NCBI GenBank assembly: GCA_013696265.1
Contig: JACCYX010000300.1
Location: 1 to 16,267, forward strand
From: Chloroflexia bacterium
Lineage (GTDB): Bacteria; Chloroflexota; Chloroflexia; Thermomicrobiales; UBA6265
Direction of reading: 5' to 3'
DNA: 16,267 bases
Made by a program: the position numbers and the translations under genes. Shown here piece after piece: positions 7,770 to 15,157 of this stretch; positions within the stretch are counted from its first letter, which is position 1; each line of letters starts with the position of its first letter. The notes under the pieces are model-generated. The model had not been told where the DNA came from. It saw only the letters and a program-made list of their open reading frames with translations, and made no database searches.

Positions 7770-7801
7770 GGAACGGGGAGGGCAGCGTCCCTCCCCGTTC
7801 C
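7770..7801 (+). terminator. Intra-operon hairpin, 13-bp perfect stem
   Basis: GGAACGGGGAGGG (7770-7782) and CCCTCCCCGTTCC (7789-7801) pair perfectly around the 6-nt loop CAGCGT. No T-run follows, and the hairpin ends just before the ATPase start. This suggests partial termination or protection of the upstream message, which would make more binding protein than transporter. Hairpins in this position are well known in binding-protein operons. Confidence 0.75.
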
Positions 7802-7818
7802 CATGGGTGAATCGCAAG

Positions 7819-9375
7819 ATGTCCGACCCTCGAACCGCCAATCCTCGGGCTCCCGATGCCGTTACAATGCGGGATGTCGTCAAGCGATTTCCAGGCGTCA
7901 TCGCCAACGATGGCGTCAACCTGGCCGTTCGGACGGGAGAAATCCACGCCCTGCTCGGTGAAAACGGCGCCGGCAAATCGACGCTGATGAACCTGCTGTT
8001 CGGGCTCTACAACCCGGACGAGGGCGAGATCCTCATCAACGGGAAGTCCGTCCATTTTCACAACACGCGCCAGGCGGTCGAAGCCGGGCTCGGCATGGTG
8101 CATCAGCATTTCATGCTCATCCCGCGCTTCACCGTTGCCGAGAATGTCATCCTCGGCAACGAGGGACCGGATTCGATCCTCGATCGGGCAGCGGCTTCCC
8201 GCCGGGTGGCCGAGTTGGCGACATCCTACGGTCTCAATGTCGATCCTGACGCGAAGGTCGGTGACCTGCCGGTCAGCATGCGGCAACGGGTCGAGATCCT
8301 GCGGGCGCTCTATCAAGGCAGCCGCATACTCATCCTCGACGAACCGACGGCCCTGCTCACCCCCCAGGAGGTGGACGACCTCTACGTCATCCTGCGGCGG
8401 CTACGGGTGGACGGCGGCACGATCATTTTCATCACCCACAAGCTTCGCGAAGTCGCCAACGTCAGTGACAGGGTCACCGTGATTCGCCGGGGCAAGACGA
8501 TCGGTACCCGGGTCACCAGCGAAACGACCTCCCAGGAACTCGCCGAACTCATGGTGGGGCGCGAAGTACTGCTTCGGGTCGACCGCCCGCCCGCCACTCC
8601 CGGCGAGACGATCCTCGACGGCGAGGACCTCCGCTGCACGGGCGCACACCACCAGGAAACCTTGAACGTCGCGTCGATCCAGCTGCGGCGGGGCGAAATC
8701 CTGGGCGTCTGCGGCGTCGAAGGGAACGGTCAGTCTGAACTGGTCGAAGTGCTGTCGGGACTTCGCAAGCCGGACAGCGGCACGTTGACGATCAAGGGCC
8801 AAGATGTGCTCGGCGAAAACGCGACCGGCTTTCGGCAGGCGGGAGTCTCGTACATTCCCGAAGATCGCCACGGCCGGGGGCTTGTACTGGACTTTCCACT
8901 GTGGGAGAACGCGCTGCTGGGAAACACCGAACGGCCGGAATTCACCAAGCGCGGCTGGATCCGTTCGGGCTGGATCCGCGAGTTAACCTCGTCGCTGATG
9001 GCGAGATTCGATGTCCGCGCTCCGTCGGCGTCGACGCCCGCCCGATCGCTCTCCGGTGGCAACCAGCAGAAACTCATCATCGCCCGGGAACTGCAACGGG
9101 ACCCGGATATCCTGCTGGCGATCCAGCCCACGCGAGGGCTTGACGTGGGCGCGATCGAATTCGTGCACCGGAGCCTGGTAGAAACGCGCGACTCCGGCAA
9201 GGCGGTGCTGCTCCTGTCGTTCGACCTCGATGAAATCATGGACCTGAGCGACCGGATCGTGGTGTTGAGCGAGGGCCGGATCGTTGGCGAGTTCAAGGGA
9301 AGCACGGCGGATCGGGCCCAACTCGGGTTGTTGATGGGCGGACGGCCCAGCGAACCCGCAATGGCGGCTGCCTAA
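7819..9375 (+). CDS. Nucleoside-type ABC transporter ATP-binding protein (two ATPase domains)
   Basis: This duplicated ATPase of the sugar/nucleoside (RbsA, YufO/NupO-like) class powers the importer from the cytoplasmic face. The protein is about 518 residues. The first domain has Walker A GENGAGKST (47-55), the variant signature LPVSMRQRVEI and Walker B ILILDEPTALLTP (Asp174-Glu175), with the switch His in FITHKL. The second has the degenerate P-loop GVEGNGQSEL, a full LSGGNQQK signature (411-418) and the family-typical LLAIQPTRGLDVGA in place of a canonical Walker B. The ATG at 7819 has GGGTGA 8 nt upstream; a GTG at 7807 is an alternative that lies only 5 nt past the hairpin. It is followed within 41 nt by the first permease. 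Confidence 0.95.
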   Translation: MSDPRTANPRAPDAVTMRDVVKRFPGVIANDGVNLAVRTGEIHALLGENGAGKSTLMNLLFGLYNPDEGEILINGKSVHFHNTRQAVEAGLGMVHQHFMLIPRFTVAENVILGNEGPDSILDRAAASRRVAELATSYGLNVDPDAKVGDLPVSMRQRVEILRALYQGSRILILDEPTALLTPQEVDDLYVILRRLRVDGGTIIFITHKLREVANVSDRVTVIRRGKTIGTRVTSETTSQELAELMVGREVLLRVDRPPATPGETILDGEDLRCTGAHHQETLNVASIQLRRGEILGVCGVEGNGQSELVEVLSGLRKPDSGTLTIKGQDVLGENATGFRQAGVSYIPEDRHGRGLVLDFPLWENALLGNTERPEFTKRGWIRSGWIRELTSSLMARFDVRAPSASTPARSLSGGNQQKLIIARELQRDPDILLAIQPTRGLDVGAIEFVHRSLVETRDSGKAVLLLSFDLDEIMDLSDRIVVLSEGRIVGEFKGSTADRAQLGLLMGGRPSEPAMAAA

Positions 9376-9415
9376 TGAATCCCACAGCGCCACCCCGTTG
9401 CGGGGAAGCCCCCTC

Positions 9416-10549
9416 ATGACGATTCGACCGGGCAGCGCCTTCGTCAACGCGGTCGGCTCGGTTGTCGCGGTGCTCGTGGCGCTGCTGATCGGCGCCGTGG
9501 TGATCGTGATCTCGGGCCAGGACCCCTGGGAAGCGTACCGGTCCCTCGCCGAGGGTGCGCTCGGCTCACGACGCGGCCGCGCCGAGACGCTGGTTTACGC
9601 GGCGCCCCTCATCCTGGGCGGACTCGCCTTCGCGGTCGCGGCGCGGGCCGGGATGTTCAACGTCGGAATCGAAGGGCAACTGGTGATCGGCGGATTCGCG
9701 GCCGCGCTGGTCGGGGCGACCGATTGGGGGCTTCCGTCCGCGATCCACATTCCCCTGGCGGTCCTCGTGGCGGCGATCGCCGGCGGCGTGTGGGGGTTCA
9801 TCCCCGGCGTGCTCAAGGCGGCGACCGGCGCGCATGAGGTGATCACGACGATCATGCTCAATTACCTGGCGTTCCGGCTGATTATCTACTCCATCCAGAG
9901 GCGGTCCGACTGGCTACCGGTCGATGACAGCGTCCAGGGCACCGAGCGAGTGCTCGATACCGCCCGCCTGCCGATCGTGCTGGACGCCACGCGCTTGCAC
10001 GCGGGGGTGGCCATCGCCTTCGTCGCCGCGTTCACCATCTGGTTCGTTCTTTTCCACACCACGTTCGGCTACAAAGTCCGCACCGTCGGACTGTCCGAGG
10101 GCGCCGCCAGGTACGGCGGCATTCGGTGGGGCATGACGATCGCAATCGCGATGGCTTTGGCCGGGGCGCTCGCCGGTCTCGCCGGAGCGGGCGAATCGCT
10201 GGGGCTCCACGGGCGGCACAGCGCGGTGCCGCCCGGCCTGGGCTTCACGGCGATCGCGGTCGGCCTGGTCGGGCGCAACCATCCGATCGGTGTCATTTTC
10301 TCCGGTCTCCTGTTCGGTTTGCTGAGCGCCGGCGCGCTGACGATGCAAGCCGAGGCGGACGTGAGCCGCGACATCGTGCTTGTGCTCCAGGGACTCGTGA
10401 TCCTGGCCGTCGCCGCCTTCGAGGCGATGAACCGCCTCCCCTGGTTCCGCGGGCTGGGAACGCCTAAAACGCCGTCCGGTGGCGATCGGGCGAGCGACAC
10501 CGGGATGGCCCCGGAGATCGAATCGCGTCCCGCGCCACCGGCGATTTAG
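9416..10549 (+). CDS. Nucleoside-type ABC transporter permease 1
   Basis: This integral membrane subunit belongs to the BPD_transp_2 class (YufP/NupP-like) and forms half of the translocation channel. The 377-residue protein starts with a hydrophobic helix after about ten residues and has roughly eight to ten membrane segments. The family motif FNVGIEGQLVIGG is clear, followed by the EVITTIMLNYLAF cytoplasmic coupling region and a GEGAARYGGI-like loop (SEGAARYGGI). The C-terminal 35 residues are a hydrophilic Gly/Pro-rich tail without obvious function. The ATG at 9416 is chosen because GGGGAAG precedes it by 7 nt; an in-frame TTG lies at 9398. The stop is 10 nt before the next start, indicating translational coupling within the operon. 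The transported substrate is inferred from the family. Confidence 0.94.
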   Translation: MTIRPGSAFVNAVGSVVAVLVALLIGAVVIVISGQDPWEAYRSLAEGALGSRRGRAETLVYAAPLILGGLAFAVAARAGMFNVGIEGQLVIGGFAAALVGATDWGLPSAIHIPLAVLVAAIAGGVWGFIPGVLKAATGAHEVITTIMLNYLAFRLIIYSIQRRSDWLPVDDSVQGTERVLDTARLPIVLDATRLHAGVAIAFVAAFTIWFVLFHTTFGYKVRTVGLSEGAARYGGIRWGMTIAIAMALAGALAGLAGAGESLGLHGRHSAVPPGLGFTAIAVGLVGRNHPIGVIFSGLLFGLLSAGALTMQAEADVSRDIVLVLQGLVILAVAAFEAMNRLPWFRGLGTPKTPSGGDRASDTGMAPEIESRPAPPAI

Positions 10550-10559
10550 TGAGGTACCC

Positions 10560-11444
10560 GTGAGCGATTTCTTCACCGTCGCGTTGCTGACCGCCATCCT
10601 GCGCTCGGCCACCCCGCTCGTCCTGGCGGCGATGGGCGGGATCCTTTCCGAACGGTCGGGCGTCATCAACATCGCGTTGGAAGGCATGATGCTGACCGGG
10701 GCATTTTTCGCCGTGGCCGGCACGCACTGGACCGGCAGCCCCTGGCTGGGCGCGGCGATCGGAGTGGGCGCCGCGTCCGTCGCGGCCATGATCCACGCCT
10801 TCTGGTGCATCACGTTGCGGGGCAACCAGATCGTGGCCGGAACGGCGATCAACCTGATCGCGGCCGGGCTGACCGCGTTCCTGATCCAGCTCATCTGGGA
10901 TCGGGCGGGCGCCACGGATTCGGTCGAGCAACTGCCCGATCTCTTCGGCACCGTCAACGTCCTCGTCTTCGCGGCGCTCGTGATCGTGCCGCTGGTCCAT
11001 TTCTACCTGTTCCGCACCAAACAGGGCCTGCACACGATGGCGTCTGGCGAGAGCCCACAGGCGGCCGAAAGCGTCGGTATCGACGTGACGCGCAACCGCT
11101 ACCTGGCGGTCGTCGCCAGTGGCGCGCTGGCCGGGATGGGCGGCGCCTACCTCTCGATCGGCAATCTTTCGTACTTCACCCTGGACATGACCGCTGGACG
11201 CGGGTTCATCGCCCTGGCCGCGGTCATCTTCGGCGGCTGGACACCGTTTGGCGCGGCGGGGGCGGCGCTGCTGTTCGGGGCCGCCCAGGCGATCCAGATC
11301 GAGGCTCAGGCAACATCGGGGTTCCCAATCTCGGCTGACCTGCTGGTCGCCTTGCCCTACCTGCTCACGCTCATCGCGGTCACGGGGCTCATCCGCAAGT
11401 CGAACGGACCAGCCGGGCTCGGCCAGCACGCCAACGCGCACTGA
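10560..11444 (+). CDS. Nucleoside-type ABC transporter permease 2
   Basis: This is the second channel subunit (YufQ/NupQ-like). The 294-residue, strongly hydrophobic protein shows the defining motif GGILSERSGVINIALEGMML near its N-terminus, a short NQIVAGTAINLIAAG coupling helix and the SGESPQAAESVGID loop that pairs with the ATPase in this family. The GTG at 10560 has GAGG 5 nt upstream and lies 10 nt after the stop of permease 1. An upstream in-frame ATG would force an 81-nt overlap with permease 1 and a charged N-terminus, so I rejected it. The gene ends the four-gene importer operon; no clear terminator follows. Confidence 0.94.
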   Translation: MSDFFTVALLTAILRSATPLVLAAMGGILSERSGVINIALEGMMLTGAFFAVAGTHWTGSPWLGAAIGVGAASVAAMIHAFWCITLRGNQIVAGTAINLIAAGLTAFLIQLIWDRAGATDSVEQLPDLFGTVNVLVFAALVIVPLVHFYLFRTKQGLHTMASGESPQAAESVGIDVTRNRYLAVVASGALAGMGGAYLSIGNLSYFTLDMTAGRGFIALAAVIFGGWTPFGAAGAALLFGAAQAIQIEAQATSGFPISADLLVALPYLLTLIAVTGLIRKSNGPAGLGQHANAH

Positions 11445-11762
11445 TAGCCGTGATCGGCGATCGTCACGTCGCCGGCGCCTGGCGGAAGCACGATGCCCCA
11501 TTGTGTCGTAAGATTGTTGTGACCAATGGGGAGGTCTGGGGAAATGGCGGCCCACCGATGCCAACTCGCCACGATGCGGTGTGGGACCACGGTAAACTCA
11601 CCTGTCTCCATGAATCTCACCGACGTACGAACAATGAATGTCCAGAATGCCGGAAATTCGCTGGAGCCGCGATTCGGAACCTGATAGCGGAACGACGAAT
11701 CGAGGACGGTTGCGCGGACTCCTTTACGATTCGATCAATGGGACGCACGCAAGGAAACGGTC
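11445..11762. other. Intergenic region upstream of the LuxR-type regulator
   Basis: About 320 nt separate the importer operon from the regulator. The clearest feature is the inverted repeat at 11496-11531. A 46-codon frame at 11544-11684 has GGAGG 9 nt upstream, but its codon use is unlike the neighbours. Another frame here contains a CxH/CxxC-like cluster but also looks non-coding. TACGAT at 11725-11730 could be a weak -10 box, without a matching -35. Confidence 0.4.
11496..11531. repeat. 8-bp inverted repeat, possible operator
   Basis: CCCCATTG (11496-11503) is perfectly repeated in inverse as CAATGGGG (11524-11531), with 20 nt between. The spacing puts the arms roughly on the same DNA face, as expected for a dimeric regulator site, though a loose RNA hairpin at the operon end is also possible. 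A related CCCCAT/ATGGGG palindrome lies at 12631-12646. Confidence 0.4.
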
Positions 11763-12533
11763 ATGAACAAGCCGGATGTGATTCGGGTCGTCGTCATCGA
11801 GCGGGAACCGCTGTATCGGCGTGGGCTGGTATCGCTGCTCGAATCCATCGATGGGCTGGAAGTTGCCGGCAGCGCGGAGACCGCCGAAGCCGGGTACAAA
11901 CTGGCCGATGAAACGGCGCCGGTGGTGGCGCTGGTCGGCACGACGCTGATGGATGCGCCCGGCCTGGCGTTCGCCGCCGAAATGCGCCGGCGCTTTCCCG
12001 CGATCGCGACGATCGTGATCGCCGCCAACGAGAGCGACGACGAGTTGTTCTCCGCGATCCGGGCAGGCGCCAGCGCCTACTCCGGCCGCGACATCAGTGA
12101 AGACCTGCTTCAGGAACTCGTCCGCCGGTCGGCCACCGGCGAATACGTCATCAACGAGCAACTGCTTAGCAAGCCCTACGTGGCGGCCAGGGTGCTCGAC
12201 CAGTTCCGCAACAACACCACGGTCGATGTCGCCCTCAGCAGCGCCTTCATGCCGCTCACGGATCGGGAACTTGAAATCCTGCGCAAGGTGAGCGATGGCA
12301 TGACCAACGCCGAAATCGGCTTCGCGCTCGGCATCAGCGCCCAGACGGTCAAGAACCACGTCACGTCGATCCTGCGCAAGCTGGCGGTCAACGACCGCAC
12401 ACAGGCTGTCGTCACCGCCCTCCGGCGCGGGTGGCTGACCATTGACGAAGAGATCGATGGCGAGAGCGGTGCGGCGGGAATTACCTCGATCCCAACGACC
12501 CGGCTCGGTTCCAGCCGCAAAACCGCAACCTGA
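11763..12533 (+). CDS. LuxR/NarL-type regulator with degenerate receiver domain
   Basis: This 256-residue protein has the layout of a NarL-type response regulator: a receiver-like domain (about 6-120), a linker, and a C-terminal LuxR helix-turn-helix (about 165-224). The HTH shows the classic LTDRELEILRKVSDGMTNAEIG and QTVKNHV segments. The receiver has lost its phosphorylation chemistry: the acidic pair after strand 1 is IERE (13-15), the phosphoacceptor position in ALVGTTLMD is Gly59, and the conserved Lys of the AGA-x-Y-x-K motif is missing (AGASAYSGRD). It probably acts without a histidine kinase, and none is encoded here. AAGGAAA precedes the ATG closely. It lies between the importer and the molybdenum hydroxylase, which are possible targets. 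The last 25 or so residues look disordered. Confidence 0.9.
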   Translation: MNKPDVIRVVVIEREPLYRRGLVSLLESIDGLEVAGSAETAEAGYKLADETAPVVALVGTTLMDAPGLAFAAEMRRRFPAIATIVIAANESDDELFSAIRAGASAYSGRDISEDLLQELVRRSATGEYVINEQLLSKPYVAARVLDQFRNNTTVDVALSSAFMPLTDRELEILRKVSDGMTNAEIGFALGISAQTVKNHVTSILRKLAVNDRTQAVVTALRRGWLTIDEEIDGESGAAGITSIPTTRLGSSRKTAT

Positions 12534-12544
12534 TCGGGTTTACC

Positions 12545-12578
12545 CAACCGGCCGTGGAGCGTATCTCCCGGCCGGTTG
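12545..12578 (+). terminator. Terminator of the LuxR-type regulator gene
   Basis: CAACCGGCCG (12545-12554) pairs with CGGCCGGTTG (12569-12578). After a one-base bulge, GGAG pairs with CTCC around a 5-nt loop, giving 14 pairs in all. It starts 12 nt after the stop codon and is followed by CCTGTTT, a short T-rich tail. Confidence 0.7.
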
Positions 12579-12613
12579 CCTGTTTAACGATGCTTTGCAT
12601 GCGCCATTCCGCA

Positions 12614-12642
12614 TTGACCCGCATCGTCAACCCCATGAGAAT
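12614..12642 (+). promoter_or_regulatory. Candidate promoter of the molybdenum hydroxylase gene
   Basis: TTGACC (12614-12619, five of six to consensus) and GAGAAT (12637-12642, four of six) are spaced exactly 17 nt apart. They lie after the upstream terminator and about 90 nt before the start codon. The -10 box is covered by the palindrome at 12631-12646. Confidence 0.4.
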
Positions 12643-12646
12643 GGGG
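12631..12646. repeat. CCCCAT-gaga-ATGGGG palindrome over the -10 box
   Basis: A perfect 6-bp inverted repeat with a 4-nt centre overlaps the predicted -10 box. That is a typical position for a repressor site. The same half-site occurs in the repeat at 11496-11531. Confidence 0.4.
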
Positions 12647-12729
12647 AGAGCACATTCGGCAACGAGCACGTTCCGGCTGACATCACGTCGATGTCGCCCG
12701 GAGCCGCACACCACGGGAGAGTTCCGCGC

Positions 12730-15093
12730 ATGGTCATGAGCAAGATGGTCGGGGCCCGAGTCCGACGCAAGGAAGATCCTCGACTTATCACGGGAAGTTC
12801 CACCTACGTGGACGACGTTAAGCTGCCGGGCATCCTCCACGCCGCGTTCGTGCGCAGCCCCTATCCGCACGGCGTCCTCAACGGCGTCGACGCTTCGGCC
12901 GCCGAGGCGGCGTCCGGCGTGATCGCGGTCATCACCGGCGACAACCTCGGCGAGTACCTCGCCTCCATGGACACGACCGCTCGCGGCGAGGACACCGGTG
13001 AGGAGAACACCGGCGAGACCGAGGAAGAAGTCGCGGGCGCAATCCACGTCCCGGCGATTCGACCACTCGCGATCGGCAAGGTCCGCTTCGTGGGCGAAGC
13101 CGTGGCGATGGTGATCGCCGAAACCCGCGCCCAGGCGGTCGACGCCACCGAACTGGTCGAACTCGACATCGACCCACTCGAAGCCGTAACTGACGTGTTT
13201 GCCGCGATGGAAGCGGGCTCGCCGCTGGTCTACGACGAGGTGCCGAACAACATCGGGGCGGTCGTTGGCGGCAAACGCGGCGGCGATGTGGAGGCCGCCT
13301 TCGCGTCCGCACCCTTCACCACCAGTGCCCGCATCCGCAGCCAGCGCCTGAGCGCCGTGCCGATTGAGCCCCGCGCCGTGCTGGCGACAGTCGACCCGAT
13401 CACGCAAGGGCTGACATTCTGGACCTCGACCCAGGCGCCGCACTGGAACCGCAACGAAATCGCCGAGGCCATCGGGCTCAAGCAAAACCAGGTCCGCTGC
13501 ATCGCTCCGGAGGTCGGTGGCGGTTTCGGGCAGAAGATCGGCGCCTACGCCGAGGACTTCCTCGTCTCCGGCGCGGCCTACAAACTCAAGCGCCCGGTCA
13601 AGTGGATCGAAACCCGCTCCGAGAACTTCCTCGGCAGCGCCCATGGCCGCAACCAGTGGGCGGACATCGAAGCCGCCGCAGACGAGACCGGCAAGATCCT
13701 AGCCCTGCGGGCCCGCGTCACCAGCGATGCCGGCGCCCTGCCCAAGGGGCTCGGGCTCGCCTCCTCGACCTGGACGATGTCCACCGGCTGCTACGACATC
13801 CCGGCCCTCGATTACGTCTGCACCACGGTTTACACCAACACGGGTGCCAACCACGCCTATCGCGGCGCCGGTCGCCCGGAAGCCGCCTACTACATCGAGC
13901 GGATCGCCGATCTCGTGGCCGACGTCACTGGCCTCGACCCGGTCGATGTCCGGCGCGTCAACTTCATCCGGCCGGAAGCGTTTCCGTTCGACACGCTCAC
14001 CGGAGCCCAGTACGACTCCGGAGATTATGAAAAGCCGCTGGACAAAGCGATCGAGGTCGTGGAATACGCGGCCCTGCGCCAGGAACAGGCGGACGGACGG
14101 GCCCAGGGCCGCTACATCGGCATCGGGTTCGCCAGCTACGTCGAGATCTGCGGCTTCGGCCCCTACGAAAGCTCCACCGTCCGCGTCGAGCCGAGCGGGG
14201 CGGTCACGATCTTCACCGGCATCTCCCCACACGGGCAGGGCCAGGAAACCACCTTCGCCCAGCTCGCCTCCGACAACATCGGGGCCGACTTCGGTGACGT
14301 CGTCGTCCAGCACGGCGACACCGGCAATACGCCCCAGGGCAACGGGACGATGGGCAGCCGCGGCCTGGCCGTCGGCGGGGCGGCGGTGATGCTCTCGCTC
14401 GACAAGGTGCGCGAGAAGGCGAAGCAGATCGCCGCCCACCTGCTCGAAGCCTCGGCTGAGGACATCGAACTGGAAGACGGCGTCTACCGCGTGGCCGGTG
14501 TGCCGACGCGATCCGTGACCCTGGCCGACATCGCCGAGGCGGCCTACGGCGGGGGTCTGCCGAGCGAGTTCGACGCCGGGCTCGAATCGACCGACTTCTT
14601 CCGTCCGGCCGGCACGACGTTTCCGTTCGGTACCCACATCGCGGTCGTCGAAGTCTTCCCGGAGACGGGCGACGTCGAGATCCTGCGCTACGTCGCGGTT
14701 GACGACTGCGGCAAGATCATCAGCCCAATGCTCGTCACCGGCCAGGTGCACGGCGGCCTGGCGCAAGGCATCGGCCAGGCATTGTTCGAGGAGGTGCACT
14801 ACGACGAGTCCGGGGAACTGATTACCGGCACGCTCAACGACTACGTCGTGCCGCGCGCCCACCATTTCCCGGAGTTCGAGTCGTACCACACCGAGACCCC
14901 GACCTACCTGAACCCGATGGGCGCCAAGGGCATCGGCGAGGCGGCGACGATCGGCGCGACGCCGGCAACCGTGAACGCGGTGATCGACGCGCTGGAGCCG
15001 TGGGGCATCACCCACCTCAACACGCCGTTCACGCCGAACCGGATCTGGAGCGCGATCCAGGAATCGGGCGTCACCGCCTCCGCGGCGGATTAA
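12730..15093 (+). CDS. Xanthine dehydrogenase/CoxL-family molybdopterin-binding subunit
   Basis: This 787-residue catalytic subunit of a molybdenum hydroxylase oxidises a heterocycle or aldehyde with water as oxygen source. It begins with the typical VGARVRRKEDPRLITG and shows GGGFGQK (263-269), AYRGAGRPE (376-384), SPHGQGQETTFAQ (from 499) and the catalytic glutamate in GAKGIGEAA (Glu737). The active-site loop is AYRGAGR, not the AYxCSFR of true form I CO dehydrogenase, so carbon monoxide is an unlikely substrate. Residues about 86-100 form an acidic Gly/Glu/Thr insertion before the RPLAIGKVRFVGE region. The ATG at 12730 has GGGAGAG 8 nt upstream; ATG 12736 is an alternative. The FAD (CoxM-like) and 2Fe-2S (CoxS-like) subunits are not in the window and must come from elsewhere. 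A purine substrate is suggested only by the nearby importer. Confidence 0.92.
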   Translation: MVMSKMVGARVRRKEDPRLITGSSTYVDDVKLPGILHAAFVRSPYPHGVLNGVDASAAEAASGVIAVITGDNLGEYLASMDTTARGEDTGEENTGETEEEVAGAIHVPAIRPLAIGKVRFVGEAVAMVIAETRAQAVDATELVELDIDPLEAVTDVFAAMEAGSPLVYDEVPNNIGAVVGGKRGGDVEAAFASAPFTTSARIRSQRLSAVPIEPRAVLATVDPITQGLTFWTSTQAPHWNRNEIAEAIGLKQNQVRCIAPEVGGGFGQKIGAYAEDFLVSGAAYKLKRPVKWIETRSENFLGSAHGRNQWADIEAAADETGKILALRARVTSDAGALPKGLGLASSTWTMSTGCYDIPALDYVCTTVYTNTGANHAYRGAGRPEAAYYIERIADLVADVTGLDPVDVRRVNFIRPEAFPFDTLTGAQYDSGDYEKPLDKAIEVVEYAALRQEQADGRAQGRYIGIGFASYVEICGFGPYESSTVRVEPSGAVTIFTGISPHGQGQETTFAQLASDNIGADFGDVVVQHGDTGNTPQGNGTMGSRGLAVGGAAVMLSLDKVREKAKQIAAHLLEASAEDIELEDGVYRVAGVPTRSVTLADIAEAAYGGGLPSEFDAGLESTDFFRPAGTTFPFGTHIAVVEVFPETGDVEILRYVAVDDCGKIISPMLVTGQVHGGLAQGIGQALFEEVHYDESGELITGTLNDYVVPRAHHFPEFESYHTETPTYLNPMGAKGIGEAATIGATPATVNAVIDALEPWGITHLNTPFTPNRIWSAIQESGVTASAAD

Positions 15094-15106
15094 AGACACC
15101 TTTTCC

Positions 15107-15137
15107 GGTAGGGGAGGACACAAGGTCCTCCCCTACC
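15107..15137. terminator. Bidirectional terminator, 13-bp perfect stem
   Basis: GGTAGGGGAGGAC (15107-15119) and GTCCTCCCCTACC (15125-15137) pair perfectly around the loop ACAAG. The hairpin lies between the convergent hydroxylase and argH genes and can end transcripts from both sides. T-runs are weak: TTTT at 15101-15104 gives AAAA on the minus side, and GTTAATT follows on the plus side. Its core GGGGAGG/CCTCCCC matches the hairpin at 7770-7801. Confidence 0.75.
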
Positions 15138-15157
15138 AGCGTTAATTGAGTGCAGCC

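Noticed and set aside
10479..10559. Upstream in-frame ATG as the start of permease 2
   Set aside because: It would overlap permease 1 by 71 nt and add a strongly basic, atypical N-terminus; GTG at 10560 has GAGG and fits the family.
11560..11730. CxH...CxxC cluster in an open frame, resembling a small zinc protein
   Set aside because: Codon use is not like the neighbouring genes, no ribosome site fits, and the frame runs on into the regulator gene out of phase; most likely chance.
12442..12729. Upstream start for the molybdenum hydroxylase
   Set aside because: It would overlap the regulator gene and run through its terminator; the family N-terminus begins just after ATG 12730.
12730..15093. 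Form I aerobic CO dehydrogenase large subunit
   Set aside because: The AYxCSFR active-site loop with its key cysteine is absent; the loop reads AYRGAGR.
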